Assembly (NCBI RefSeq): GCF_042652345.1
Contig: NZ_JBHSJJ010000007.1
Span: forward strand, 186,001-250,000
Source of the DNA: Negadavirga shengliensis
GTDB lineage: Bacteria; Bacteroidota; Bacteroidia; Cytophagales; Cyclobacteriaceae
DNA: 64,000 nucleotides
Reading direction: 5' to 3'
The notes beneath the pieces are model-generated. The model saw only the letters and a list, made by a program, of their open reading frames with translations. It was not told the DNA's origin and searched no databases. The translations under genes and the position numbers were made by a program. This document shows, piece by piece, positions 26,285-35,710 of the stretch. The first letter of the stretch is position 1; each line of letters starts with the position of its first letter.

Positions 26285-26968
26285 ATGAAAATTCTTCTGA
26301 TAGAAGACAATTCGGAATTGACGGGTAATGTCCAGGATTTTCTGCACAAAGAGGGGGTTATCTGTGAAGCGGTCCAAACCAGTTTTGATGCTCAGGATAA
26401 GCTTCTAGCCTACGAGTACGATTGTGTGGTTTTGGATATTATGCTTCCCGACGGAAGTGGATTGGATATTTTGCGGTTTATAAAGTCCCAAAAGATAAGT
26501 GCCAGTGTAATCATCATTTCCGCCAAAGACTCCCTTGAAGATAAAATTACGGGTCTGGATTGGGGAGCCGATGATTATTTAACCAAACCATTCTACCTCT
26601 CAGAGCTCTATGCCAGATTAAAAGCCCTATACAGAAGGAATAATTTAAAAGGAAACGACTTGTTGGAAGTCGGTAGTTTGCAGGTGGACACCTGCACCCT
26701 GCAGGTATTTGCAGCTGGCATGCTGGTAGACCTGACCCGAAAGGAATTCGATTTGTTGGTCTTTCTGATCACCAACAAAAACAGGGTTCTCAGCCGGCAG
26801 GCAATTGCCCAGCATTTATGGGGTGATTACATAGACGACTTGGCCAACTTTGATTTTGTGTACCAACACATAAAAAACCTGCGTAAAAAAATCACTTTGA
26901 CCGGAAACAGGGATCCCATACAGACCGTGTACGGGATCGGTTATAAATTCTCAGATCAGTACTCATGA
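26285..26968 (+). CDS. OmpR-family response regulator
   Basis: 227 residues. Receiver: MKILLIEDN, phospho-Asp in CVVLDIMLPDGSG, Thr/Ser in VIIISAKDS, Lys in DDYLTKPF. C-terminal winged helix: DLTRKEFDLLVFLITNKNRVLSR through QTVYGIGYKF. It overlaps the kinase start by 4 nt (ATGA). The downstream TonB receptor is its likely target. Confidence 0.95.
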   Translation: MKILLIEDNSELTGNVQDFLHKEGVICEAVQTSFDAQDKLLAYEYDCVVLDIMLPDGSGLDILRFIKSQKISASVIIISAKDSLEDKITGLDWGADDYLTKPFYLSELYARLKALYRRNNLKGNDLLEVGSLQVDTCTLQVFAAGMLVDLTRKEFDLLVFLITNKNRVLSRQAIAQHLWGDYIDDLANFDFVYQHIKNLRKKITLTGNRDPIQTVYGIGYKFSDQYS

Positions 26969-28215
26969 AACTTATCAACATCATCACTTTCTCGTATCTG
27001 GTCATCTCGGTGGTGGTTCTCTTGATAGGTGGCTTGTTGATATTTAAAAAGCTGGAGGCCGAAATAGATTTTGAGCTGGGAAAGGAATTGGAGCGCCAAC
27101 TGGACCGGTATGCCGAAAAAATAGCGTCCGGAGACCCTGCGTACCCTTCAATAGGGGACCGGCTGGAAGTGAAAGAACTGCCGGCTACCGCGGCCATCAT
27201 GGATCTGTATGTCCGGGATACCGTTGCCTGGCACCAGCCTTTGGAACAAATGGAACGTCAGTTAAAAGCGAGCAGGTCTTATAAGATTAACGGAAAACAC
27301 TATTACCTTGCCACCTACAACACCGTCATCGAAACCAATGACATCACTGAGACAGTAGTGCAGACCATGTTGATCATTTTTCTGTTGCTTTTGGTGTTTA
27401 CGGTGCTGGCCGCAAGGCTGATAAGCCGAAAAATCCTCAATCCTTTTTATAGAAGCTTGGAAATGATCCGTTCTTTCTCTTTCAAGAAGGATACTCCCCT
27501 GGTTTTTCCTCCCACCAAAACCGAAGAATTCACGCGACTGAATGGCTTTTTGGAAAAAATGTCTGTGAAATTATTAAAGGATTACCGTGTAATGAAGGAA
27601 TTTTCAGAAAATCTGTCCCATGAAATCCAGACGCCGGTGGCGGTGGTAAGGGGCAAACTGGAGTTGCTCCTGGACACAGCTTTGACTGATCAACAAGTAC
27701 AACTGATCACCTCGGCATATCGTGCAAACGACAAAATCACCCGGACAGTCCACTCCTTGTCTGTTTTGGCCAAATTGGAAAACCTGGAATTTGAAGCCGT
27801 TAAAGAAGTTTGCCTGTCTGAAAAAATGGAACAGATTCTTGATGAATTCAATGAATTGATCCTCATCAAGGGTATCGGTTTGGAAAAAAGGATTGAAGGG
27901 AATGTTAAAATCGTTACTGACCCTTATTTGGCGGAGATGTTACTGAACAATCTGGTGGTAAATGCCATTAAGCACAATGTGCCACAGGGAAATATCAGGG
28001 TCGAATTGACAGATAAGATGCTTGTCATCAGCAATACCGGCAAGCAGCCCACCGTACCCGTAACCTCCTACTTTGAACGGTTTAAAAAAGAGGGAAACGA
28101 AAGTGAATCCATCGGTTTGGGCCTGGCCATTGTCAAACAGATCTGTCAAATAAACGGGTTTGACATCAACTATCAGTTCTTAGGAAACCGCCACGTGGTC
28201 ACCGTCGGGTTTTGA
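26965..28215 (+). CDS. sensor histidine kinase (HisKA/HATPase_c)
   Basis: 416 residues: membrane helix 1 (IITFSYLVISVVVLLIGGLL), a short periplasmic domain of about 100 residues, helix 2 (MLIIFLLLLVFTVLAARLIS), HAMP-like linker, phospho-His in FSENLSHEIQTPVAVV, N-box NLVVNAIKHN and G-box SIGLGLAIVKQ. Partner of the preceding OmpR-type regulator. Confidence 0.94.
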   Translation: MKLINIITFSYLVISVVVLLIGGLLIFKKLEAEIDFELGKELERQLDRYAEKIASGDPAYPSIGDRLEVKELPATAAIMDLYVRDTVAWHQPLEQMERQLKASRSYKINGKHYYLATYNTVIETNDITETVVQTMLIIFLLLLVFTVLAARLISRKILNPFYRSLEMIRSFSFKKDTPLVFPPTKTEEFTRLNGFLEKMSVKLLKDYRVMKEFSENLSHEIQTPVAVVRGKLELLLDTALTDQQVQLITSAYRANDKITRTVHSLSVLAKLENLEFEAVKEVCLSEKMEQILDEFNELILIKGIGLEKRIEGNVKIVTDPYLAEMLLNNLVVNAIKHNVPQGNIRVELTDKMLVISNTGKQPTVPVTSYFERFKKEGNESESIGLGLAIVKQICQINGFDINYQFLGNRHVVTVGF

Positions 28216-28305
28216 CAGGAATCCCAAGGAGCCCCGCGGGCGAATTTTACAGGATTTTGCTGTTGTTTTTTGCGGAGAACCAAACAAAAACCATGACAAA
28301 ATCCC

Positions 28306-28338
28306 ATCAATTGAACCCAGGTTTTTGTGTCAATTGAT
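28306..28338. promoter_or_regulatory. paired TCAATTGA sites upstream of the TonB receptor
   Basis: ATCAATTGA (28306-28314) and TCAATTGAT (28330-28338) form inverted 9-bp arms. The palindrome TCAATTGA recurs with a centre spacing of 23 bp, about two helical turns, and ends 70 bp before the receptor ATG. Plausible OmpR-type operator. Confidence 0.4.
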
Positions 28339-28408
28339 TCCTCTGATCGTCAAACTTCAAAATTAGCTCAGAATTTTGGACGTTCTTTGTCGCAAAGGAT
28401 AAAGTTCA

Positions 28409-30757
28409 ATGATACCCAAGCCGCTTTTATTTTTATTGGTTCTCTCGTGTTTCTCTCTCCTGGGTAAGAGCTGGGGACAGGACGGAGATAGGGGGTTTAC
28501 TATCCGGGGCCAAGTCAAGGATAGAACCTCGGGTTCTCCCCTCCCCTACACACAAATCGCCTTGTTTGCTCCCGGCCAATCTTCACCTTTGACATTCTCG
28601 GATGCAGATGAAACAGGAAATTTCTCCCTCAGTGCACCGGAAGGCAGCTATATGATACGTTTCTATCTGTTAGGTTATGAGAAAAAAGAAATCGGAAATC
28701 TCGTCGTAAAAGAAAACATCCACCTGGGTGAAGTCAAACTCGCCAATGAAAACCAGGAACTGGAAGAGGTCATCATCGAATCCGACCGGGTGATGATGAG
28801 GACTGATGTGGAAGGCCTCACCATTAACCCCAGCCGGAACCTTTCCAACATAGGGGGCACCCTTCTGGATATTTTACGAAACACGCCCTCCGTCAGGGTG
28901 GGGGATGACGGCTCCATATCGCTAAGGGGAAGCTCAGGGACCAACGTGTTGATCAACGGCAGGAATTCTTCGCTGACGCAAAACCTTGATCAGATTCCCG
29001 CAAGTGCCATTGAGCAAATCCGCATCATCAACAACCCCAACGCCAGATACGATGCCGAAGCCGAAGGGGGGATCATAGATATTGTTCTGAAAAAAGGCGA
29101 CGATCTGGGTACCCATTGGGGACTGGAAGCATTATATGGTACCAGAGGCAGAATGAATATAGGGGCCAGGATGAACCATAGAACCATGAAATTCAATGTG
29201 TATGGCGGTTACAATTTTCGCCGGTGGAGGGATGTAGGCGTAAGAACAGTACAGCGTGAAATTTTTGCCGATGAGGAGGGTTTGGATCAACGTACGCGCA
29301 GCACAAGAGAAAATCCGGATCACACCTTTAATTATGGGGCTGATTATTATTTTGGTAAAAACACCCTGAGCTATGAGGGGATTTTCAGCAAAAGTATTGA
29401 CGATCAGGTCAACACGCTGTATTCCCGGCTTACCCAGACAGGATCGGACCGCCTTTTAATGGAATACGTCAGGAGAAACAATGAAATGGAGACTGATGAT
29501 GGGATTGAAAATGCCTTGATCTATGAAAGGTCATTTGATGACAAGGAAAGGTCCTTCAAACTCGTGGCCAGCCATTCGTACCGCAACCAGTTTAAAACAC
29601 AGCATATCGATATATTCAGAAATGCCGCCGTACCGGACCCTGAATTGCTGAACGGTCAGGAGAGGGCGTATACTGATGAAGTGAGAAATATTTCCGTCAT
29701 CCAAATGGATTATGTCCATCCTTTAAAGGATGGGATGAAATTGGAAACGGGATTAAAGTCCAACCTCCGGGATTTTGACAATGATTATATTTTTTCCCGT
29801 TTTAATGAATCCTCCCGGCAATTCGAAGAAGATCCCGCTGTCAGCAACAGGTTTGATTATAAAGACAGGATACATGCGGCTTATTTTATCATGTCCAGGT
29901 CAGGGGACAAATTCGATATTATGCTTGGCCTGAGGGGAGAATACACCTTGGTGGACACCTATTTGTACAATACCGAAGAAAGAAATACCCAGAAATACTT
30001 TAATTTGTTCCCAAGCCTTCAATCACTGTACCATTTGGATGATGTCCAGTCACTTAAGCTGACTTACAGTAGGAGAATTGACCGGCCCACTGCCTGGCGG
30101 CTCAATCCTTTTCCTGATATTACGGACTCGCTGAATGTACGGAGAGGAAATCCCCGTCTTCAACCGGAAATGATTCATTCACTGGAGTTTGGACACTTGC
30201 TGGAAAAGGAAAAGTCCAGTTTAACCACCAACCTGTTTTACCGCCACGTAAGTGGTCAACTTGATTTCATTACCGTAATTGAAGATGGGATTTCCTATTC
30301 CCAGCCAGAGAATCTCAACAGCGCCGAGTCATATGGGGTCGAAGTAATTGGCCTGGTGGACCCTGCTCCGTGGTGGACCGTGTCGGGAAGTTTTACGGGT
30401 TTCCGGATCAATGTGGACGGTTCCAACCTCGGGGAGGAATTCAAAAACAACGGCTTCTCCTGGAACACCAAACTGACCACCGACTTTATGTTACCCTACG
30501 CGTTCAATCTTCAATTCATCTTCAATTATGAATCCCAGGAAATAGAGGCCCAGGGTCGTGATCTTTCCCAGTACTATACAGATGCCAGCCTTCAAAAAAA
30601 TTTATTTAACAAAAAATTAAACCTTTTGGTGAGCGTGAGGGATATCTTTGATACCAGGCGGTTTGCAGGCAACAGTGTGACCAACACCTTTAGGCAGGAT
30701 TTTTATTCCAAGAGAGAGACCCGTATCGTTTTATTGAGCGCTAAATATAATTTTTGA
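28409..30757 (+). CDS. TonB-dependent outer-membrane receptor
   Basis: 782 residues: signal peptide ending SWGQ, a carboxypeptidase-regulatory-like domain (about 30-110, FTIRGQVKDRTSGSPLPYTQIALF), a plug (LLDILRNTPSVRVGDDGSISLRG, NARYDAEAEGGIIDIVLKK) and an OMP_b-brl_3-type barrel ending in LLSAKYNF. This family commonly lies next to a two-component pair in Bacteroidota and responds to metal, peptide or envelope cues. Ligand unknown. Confidence 0.93.
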   Translation: MIPKPLLFLLVLSCFSLLGKSWGQDGDRGFTIRGQVKDRTSGSPLPYTQIALFAPGQSSPLTFSDADETGNFSLSAPEGSYMIRFYLLGYEKKEIGNLVVKENIHLGEVKLANENQELEEVIIESDRVMMRTDVEGLTINPSRNLSNIGGTLLDILRNTPSVRVGDDGSISLRGSSGTNVLINGRNSSLTQNLDQIPASAIEQIRIINNPNARYDAEAEGGIIDIVLKKGDDLGTHWGLEALYGTRGRMNIGARMNHRTMKFNVYGGYNFRRWRDVGVRTVQREIFADEEGLDQRTRSTRENPDHTFNYGADYYFGKNTLSYEGIFSKSIDDQVNTLYSRLTQTGSDRLLMEYVRRNNEMETDDGIENALIYERSFDDKERSFKLVASHSYRNQFKTQHIDIFRNAAVPDPELLNGQERAYTDEVRNISVIQMDYVHPLKDGMKLETGLKSNLRDFDNDYIFSRFNESSRQFEEDPAVSNRFDYKDRIHAAYFIMSRSGDKFDIMLGLRGEYTLVDTYLYNTEERNTQKYFNLFPSLQSLYHLDDVQSLKLTYSRRIDRPTAWRLNPFPDITDSLNVRRGNPRLQPEMIHSLEFGHLLEKEKSSLTTNLFYRHVSGQLDFITVIEDGISYSQPENLNSAESYGVEVIGLVDPAPWWTVSGSFTGFRINVDGSNLGEEFKNNGFSWNTKLTTDFMLPYAFNLQFIFNYESQEIEAQGRDLSQYYTDASLQKNLFNKKLNLLVSVRDIFDTRRFAGNSVTNTFRQDFYSKRETRIVLLSAKYNF

Positions 30758-30837
30758 TCAAAACCGATCCCTTGTTCCCATTCAAAAATTGTCGGCACTT
30801 TGTCGTACGTAGAGGCCGAAACCGGTTCATGCATGAC

Positions 30838-30860
30838 GGGCCGGACAGGAGGTCCGGTCC
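30838..30860. other. GC-rich hairpin between convergent genes
   Basis: Stem GGGCCGGAC / GTCCGGTCC (9 pairs, one G-U) with a 5-nt loop between the receptor stop and the convergent regulator stop. No T-tract follows, so a rho-independent role is uncertain. Confidence 0.35.
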
Positions 30861-30914
30861 AAACAGGGCTGCTGGGGTAGCTGCATCACCACCAGCAAAA
30901 GGCCATTGGAGGCC

Positions 30915-31565
30915 TTACCTCAGAATTCTTTTATTAATGGCTTTGGCCACTGCTTCGGTAAGTGAAGCAACATGTAATTTTTCGTATATTTTTTTCACAT
31001 AGGTGCGCACAGTTTCATAACTGATCCCCAGTTCTGACGCAATCATTTTATGGGAGAGGCCATTGACAATACATTGCAACACTTCTTTTTCGCGGGAAGT
31101 CAACCTGTAATCTACCGCAGCCTCTTTTTTGACATACTGCGGTATCTGTTGCATTCTGTTAAGAACTTTCCGAGCAATGACCGGAGACATCGGCGAACCG
31201 CCAAACTGAAGTTCCCGAAGGGCATCTATTAATTTTGTATTGAGATCCGTTTTCAGAATATAACCTGATGCGCCGGAGCAGATCGATTCAAATACCCGTT
31301 CATCATCTTCAAATACAGTTTGCATGAGTATCTGAATCTGCGGAAATGCTTCTTTCAGTTTGGCTGTTGCCTCTATGCCATTAATGCCGGGCATTTCTAT
31401 ATCCATCAAAACAATGGCCGGATTAGTTTTACGGACTTCCTCTATACAATGCCCCGCGTGCGTGTATTTACCGATCAGTCTGAATTCTGCGGTAGTCCCG
31501 AGCAACAGTTCCACACTGTCCAATATATTCCGGTTATCATCAAAAACCACTACGTCCAAAGTCAT
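30915..31565 (-). CDS. NarL/LuxR-type response regulator
   Basis: 216 residues. Receiver with phospho-Asp in IVLMDIEMPGING, Thr in ILMQTVFEDDE and Lys in GYILKTDL; LuxR-type helix-turn-helix LTSREKEVLQCIVNGLSHKMI and TVRTYVKKIYEKLHV. It has its own -7 element (TAATTTTG, minus strand, 31589-31582) and an ATCCCC-N6-GGGGAT site just upstream, in the gap after the kinase gene. Partner of the Reg_prop kinase. Confidence 0.95.
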   Translation of the reverse strand: MTLDVVVFDDNRNILDSVELLLGTTAEFRLIGKYTHAGHCIEEVRKTNPAIVLMDIEMPGINGIEATAKLKEAFPQIQILMQTVFEDDERVFESICSGASGYILKTDLNTKLIDALRELQFGGSPMSPVIARKVLNRMQQIPQYVKKEAAVDYRLTSREKEVLQCIVNGLSHKMIASELGISYETVRTYVKKIYEKLHVASLTEAVAKAINKRILR

Positions 31566-31581
31566 CCCTATCCAGTTTTTA

Positions 31582-31589
31582 CAAAATTA
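31582..31589 (-). promoter_or_regulatory. -7 element TAATTTTG of the regulator gene
   Basis: Exact TAnnTTTG on the minus strand, 17 bp before the ATG at 31565. No TTTG at -33, consistent with activator dependence. Confidence 0.55.
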
Positions 31590-31611
31590 CACATTTAATC
31601 TTCTGGAATCC

Positions 31612-31629
31612 ATCCCCAATATGGGGGAT
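31612..31629. promoter_or_regulatory. inverted repeat ATCCCC-N6-GGGGAT, site A
   Basis: Perfect 6-6-6 inverted repeat centred about 45 bp upstream of the predicted transcription start of the NarL-type regulator. Same pattern as sites at 34865-34882 and 39031-39048. Confidence 0.5.
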
Positions 31630-31632
31630 AAA

Positions 31633-34600
31633 TCACAGGCCAAAGCGCAGCGCCACTTTGGCGCCCTCTCCCACCGCGGCATATATTTCACAGCTGCCTC
31701 CAATTTCAATAGCACGCCTTCGCATGTTGTTAAGACCGTTGCCGGATAAACCTTGAGCGCTGTGCAACAATTGCTGCTGCAAATCAAACCCTTTGCCATC
31801 ATCCTGAACCAGCATGACAACTTCCTGCTGCATGCTTCCCAAGGCCTTGTTTTTTTTAATCTCCACTTTGATTTTTATATGTTTTGTTTCGGCATACTTT
31901 ATGGCATTGGTAAAAGCCTCTTTAAATATCAGATAGAAATTTTTACGTTTTTCCATTTCCAGATTTATATCAAGTAATTCCTCGTCATAGTCGAAATCCA
32001 GTTTTATCTGCTTGGCAAGCGCCAAGGAGACTGCAAAAGACTCCATACGCTGGAGTATGTTCGCCATGTTGTCATTGTGGGGATTGATGGCCCATACAAT
32101 ATCACTCATTTCCGATATAATATTATGGGAGGTCTCACTGATCTTTCCCAATACCTTTATGAGAGAGGCTTGCTGCCGGTCTCCCTGAAAATTCTGCGCC
32201 ACCTCGCTGTAAATTAAAATACTGCTCAAAGCCGATCCAATATTGTCATGCAGATCCTGGGCAATCCTATTTCTTATTGCCTGCAATTTTAACAAGCCAT
32301 TGACCCGATAGCGGTAAACACTGTAGGCTATTGAAGCAATGATGATTGTACAAAGACCATAAAACCACCAAGTGACCCAAAATGGAGGGGTAATTGTAAA
32401 ATAAACCTCCGTGACAGCTTCTTTGTCGCGTGCGGTATTTTCATCCGTTTTCACTCTAAAAACATAGTCCCCTCCTTTGAGATTGGTATAGCTGGCAGTG
32501 TTGTGGTTTCCCGCGTGTACCCAATCTTTGTCAACGTTTTCCAATTGGTACAAATATCCTGCAGGGGTGGAAAAAGAGAAATTGGGTACTATGAAATTAA
32601 AGGAGACGGCGTTTTGCCTATAAGGAAGCCGAATAGGTCCGTTGTGCAGTAAATGGGAGTGGGAAACATTATAGATGCGAAAATCAGTCAGCAGTACCGT
32701 GTTTGAAGATGTTGTGGTGCTTATGGTTTCAGGGTCAAAGCATATGAAATAGTTCTTTCCTGACACATACAGCTTGCCGGATTTGTCTTTAAGGATATTG
32801 CCATTTACCCCTCCCGTTTTCTCCTGATCAGGTAATTTTACCGAACTGAACCACTGGGTCCGGGGGTCGTATCTATGCAATTTGCCATTGGAGATCATAA
32901 ACACATTTCCGGCCTCATCGACCTGCAGGCCTTCGATGAGGTTGGGAGAACCGGCAACATGTTTGATTTCCCCGGTTTCTTTAAGCCAATAATGCAGGCC
33001 ACCCCCAAAAGTACTGATCCATAAATTCCCGTCTTTTCCCTCCACCACATCATAAACATAATTATTGAGAAGTCCCGTGCCTCTCGATAGATCAGCAGTA
33101 TGATACTTTACATGCGGCGAGGGATCCTTTATCCATTCACCCAGTCCGCCTATGGTATTGGCAAGCCATATTTTCCCCGTCGACGTTTTGTAGAATTTCC
33201 GGATGAGGTGATCTTTAAGCTGAAAAGTTGAGATAACATTTTTGACGCTGTCCAACCTTGATACCCAATGTTCCCGTTCAAGATCGTAATACGTCAGGTA
33301 ATGTCCGTAAGGAGACACAAGCAATACCGGACGCCCTTCAATGGTATCTTTTACAATCGAAGTAATTCTGGATTCTATGAGCCCATTCATTACTTGGTCA
33401 TAATGGGTATTGGGCATGATTTCAAGCATATCCTCAGAAATATCATAGGAAAACAGAGAATAGTCAGTGCCGAGATAAAGTCGCTCATCATCTTTGAAGA
33501 AACTGGTTATGGCAAGCGGCCGTTCATCGTAAAAAAGCGGCCGGTGGATAAAGGTATCCGCCCCTGACTTACGGAAAAACAGACCGTTATTGGTTCCCAG
33601 CCATAAAGTTTCATTATCATCTTCGTGCAAACTGTAAATAATTGAAGGCTCCTGTCCCACGGAGGGTATAAAAGTCTGCCGAAACTGCTGCCATAAAGGA
33701 TCGCTGACACTTATACCTTTGTCTGTCCCTACCCACATCTTACCATCTTTGTCGAGAAACAGGCAATTGATCCTGTCATCAGCCACCGTCCCGTCCTGAA
33801 AGGGGTTGTGGCGGTAATGGTAGAAATGCTGCGTACTTTTTTCATACAATTGAAGACCCTTGGTTCTGCCACCCATCCACAAATACCCTTCATGGTCTTC
33901 GGCCAGGCAAAGGATTTCGTCATTCAAAAAACTTTTAGGATCTGATTCCCCAACAAACGTCTCTTCCTCAAAGGTATGGCGATTATAACGGTATAACTTG
34001 TTATCCCACGAACCGAACCACACATTTCCCTCAGAATCGCAATAAAGCGAACTCACTTCGGCATGCGGCAGGTCGGCATAAAGGTCATCATAACGGGAAT
34101 CGGTTTCGTATTGAAGGGTCACGGGATCGATTTTCATGATACTTCCCCCCTGCCTTCCCACCCATACTATTTGGTCATCATCCTCACAAAGTGCCAGCGC
34201 TACGTGCCTTTTTGTAATATCGGGACTGGCAAATAAGCCTGTTTCCTTATCAAAACGAAGGGCCGAAAACCCATTGGTAGCAATCCAGAGGTTTCCATAA
34301 CTGTCCAGTAACAACGCATTTACACTGTTCGTCGGAATTAACGTTGTATCCTCAGAAGTATGTTTATACTGCCTGAACTGGCTTTCGGCAGGACTTCGGT
34401 AATCATACCTGGCAATACCCCCATCCAATGTAGAAATCCAGATTATCCCGTTTTCATCTTCCAGCATGTCGGATATCCTGTTTCCCGAAATGCTTTGCGG
34501 ATTACCCGCTTCATGGCGGAAAATTTCGAAAGACCGTCCATCAAAACGGTTAAGCCCATCATCGGTGCCTATCCAAATAAAGCCACGATGGTCCTGCATA

Positions 34601-34776
34601 ATACAATTTACCTTGTTGTGTGACAAACCATTTTCTACAGTAATCTTTTCAAAATACAACGCAGGGGCCTGCGCTGCTGCGGAAACATCAATTATCCAAG
34701 ATACCATCACAAAAGTGCGGAGAACCAACCATCTCCATGTCCCCAAGTAGGCCATTACGGTTTTTGAGCCACACAT
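31633..34776 (-). CDS. two-component sensor kinase with Reg_prop propeller and Y_Y_Y domain
   Basis: 1047 residues: signal sequence, about a dozen Reg_prop propeller strands (HRGFIWIGTDDGLNRFDG, NGIIWISTLDGGIARYD, GNLWIATNGFSALRFD, DGNLWISTFGGGLHYW), a Y_Y_Y domain (LKGGDYVFRVKTDEN), a membrane helix (WWFYGLCTIIIASIAYSVY), HisKA_3 (RIAQDLHDNIGSALSSILI) and HATPase_c (FKEAFTNAIKYA, DDGKGFDLQ). Unlike polysaccharide-locus hybrid sensors it has no receiver or AraC domain; the separate NarL-type regulator 67 bp downstream fills that role. The ligand is unknown; shared upstream motifs point to the sulfur module at 39133-42710. Confidence 0.94.
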   Translation of the reverse strand: MCGSKTVMAYLGTWRWLVLRTFVMVSWIIDVSAAAQAPALYFEKITVENGLSHNKVNCIMQDHRGFIWIGTDDGLNRFDGRSFEIFRHEAGNPQSISGNRISDMLEDENGIIWISTLDGGIARYDYRSPAESQFRQYKHTSEDTTLIPTNSVNALLLDSYGNLWIATNGFSALRFDKETGLFASPDITKRHVALALCEDDDQIVWVGRQGGSIMKIDPVTLQYETDSRYDDLYADLPHAEVSSLYCDSEGNVWFGSWDNKLYRYNRHTFEEETFVGESDPKSFLNDEILCLAEDHEGYLWMGGRTKGLQLYEKSTQHFYHYRHNPFQDGTVADDRINCLFLDKDGKMWVGTDKGISVSDPLWQQFRQTFIPSVGQEPSIIYSLHEDDNETLWLGTNNGLFFRKSGADTFIHRPLFYDERPLAITSFFKDDERLYLGTDYSLFSYDISEDMLEIMPNTHYDQVMNGLIESRITSIVKDTIEGRPVLLVSPYGHYLTYYDLEREHWVSRLDSVKNVISTFQLKDHLIRKFYKTSTGKIWLANTIGGLGEWIKDPSPHVKYHTADLSRGTGLLNNYVYDVVEGKDGNLWISTFGGGLHYWLKETGEIKHVAGSPNLIEGLQVDEAGNVFMISNGKLHRYDPRTQWFSSVKLPDQEKTGGVNGNILKDKSGKLYVSGKNYFICFDPETISTTTSSNTVLLTDFRIYNVSHSHLLHNGPIRLPYRQNAVSFNFIVPNFSFSTPAGYLYQLENVDKDWVHAGNHNTASYTNLKGGDYVFRVKTDENTARDKEAVTEVYFTITPPFWVTWWFYGLCTIIIASIAYSVYRYRVNGLLKLQAIRNRIAQDLHDNIGSALSSILIYSEVAQNFQGDRQQASLIKVLGKISETSHNIISEMSDIVWAINPHNDNMANILQRMESFAVSLALAKQIKLDFDYDEELLDINLEMEKRKNFYLIFKEAFTNAIKYAETKHIKIKVEIKKNKALGSMQQEVVMLVQDDGKGFDLQQQLLHSAQGLSGNGLNNMRRRAIEIGGSCEIYAAVGEGAKVALRFGL

Positions 34777-34864
34777 GTTTTTTGGAAGTTAACTGGCTGA
34801 TAATAAGAGATAAAAATAAATTGTTTATGGAACAACTCCAAAACTTATCGTAATCTATTGCGAC

Positions 34865-34882
34865 ACCCCCAGTTTTGGGGAT
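34865..34882. promoter_or_regulatory. inverted repeat ACCCCC-N6-GGGGAT, site B
   Basis: Same 6-6-6 geometry as sites A and C with one mismatch in the left arm. About 90 bp upstream of the kinase start codon. Confidence 0.45.
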
Positions 34883-35042
34883 GGTCATTGCGGAATTTGG
34901 GGATTGGCCGCAGCATGCCGATAGGATACCTTTGCCTGAAACATTTGACCGGCAATAAATCCGGCATCAACAGGTTCAAGCCATACAGCAAAACAACAGA
35001 CCCATGAAATCGAGCATGACGAGATTGTCACACAGAGGGATG

Positions 35043-35069
35043 CCCCGATAGCCCCGATAGCTCGGGGGG
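35043..35069. repeat. REP-like palindrome CCCCGA-TAGC-TCGGGG
   Basis: Perfect 6-bp arms around TAGC (35052-35067), preceded by a partial copy, giving GCCCCGATA twice in tandem. Resembles short interspersed palindromes of Bacteroidota; only one is seen in this window. Confidence 0.4.
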
Positions 35070-35117
35070 GAAGCAGGCGAGATTCCATATGGCCTAATGA
35101 GAAAAAATTATAATCAT

Positions 35118-35531
35118 ATGAAATATATAGTTTTAATCATTGTAATCTTCTGTACGCTTGCGTTGAGGCCGGCAGAAAACAACGGAAACGATCATGATAA
35201 ACAAGGAAACGAAAACTTAATTTCTAACCAAAATAAAAAAAACATGTATGTAATCCGAAATGTATTCCAAGCAAAACCAGGGAAAGCCAAAGATCTCGTC
35301 AAGGTTTTTAAGCAAGCCGGGGAGGTAGATCCCAACATCAAAAATTTAAGAATCATGACTGATATATCGGCGGATTTCTGGACAGTGGTGGTAGAAAATG
35401 AGGTAGAATCCCTTGATCAGGAAGCCGCCGATGCAAGAAGTTATACCTCTTCGCCGGAGATGAAAGAGATATTCAAGGATTACCTGGATTACATCGAAAG
35501 CGGCTACAGGGAGATATTCATTTTGGAGTAG
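35118..35531 (+). CDS. exported alpha-beta-barrel-like protein, unknown function
   Basis: 137 residues from ATG at 35118, which gives a signal-like helix (KYIVLIIVIFCTLALRP); the ATG at 35097 adds seven residues. The mature part begins MYVIRNVFQAKPGKAKDLVKVF and resembles the dimeric alpha-beta-barrel (ABM/NIPSNAP-like) fold. A cytosolic form from ATG at 35244 is possible. Substrate unknown. Its upstream region is shared with the Reg_prop kinase. Confidence 0.65.
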   Translation: MKYIVLIIVIFCTLALRPAENNGNDHDKQGNENLISNQNKKNMYVIRNVFQAKPGKAKDLVKVFKQAGEVDPNIKNLRIMTDISADFWTVVVENEVESLDQEAADARSYTSSPEMKEIFKDYLDYIESGYREIFILE

Positions 35532-35710
35532 CTTAAAAATGCCCCCAAACTGGGAAACAACGGATCGAAGCGGCAGGGCAGGGAGCCCATACTCGGCAAA
35601 ACGCCCAACAGGCAGATCGCCACGGACCGCCCGCATTTTGTCTCGAAGCCCTGGCAAAACCCGGCTTAGTACCGCATGAAACAAATACCTAACAATATAA
35701 ACCCCGGAAA

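Larger units (their letters stand above)
34777..35117. other. 341-bp divergent regulatory region
   Basis: Separates the kinase (minus) from a small exported protein (plus). It holds inverted-repeat site B (34865-34882), a second TTTGGGGAT half-site at 34896-34904, exactly 22 bp from the one at 34874-34882, and a palindrome at 35052-35067. On the minus strand TAAGTTTTG 17 nt after site B is a degenerate -7 element for the kinase. No gene seen. Confidence 0.5.
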
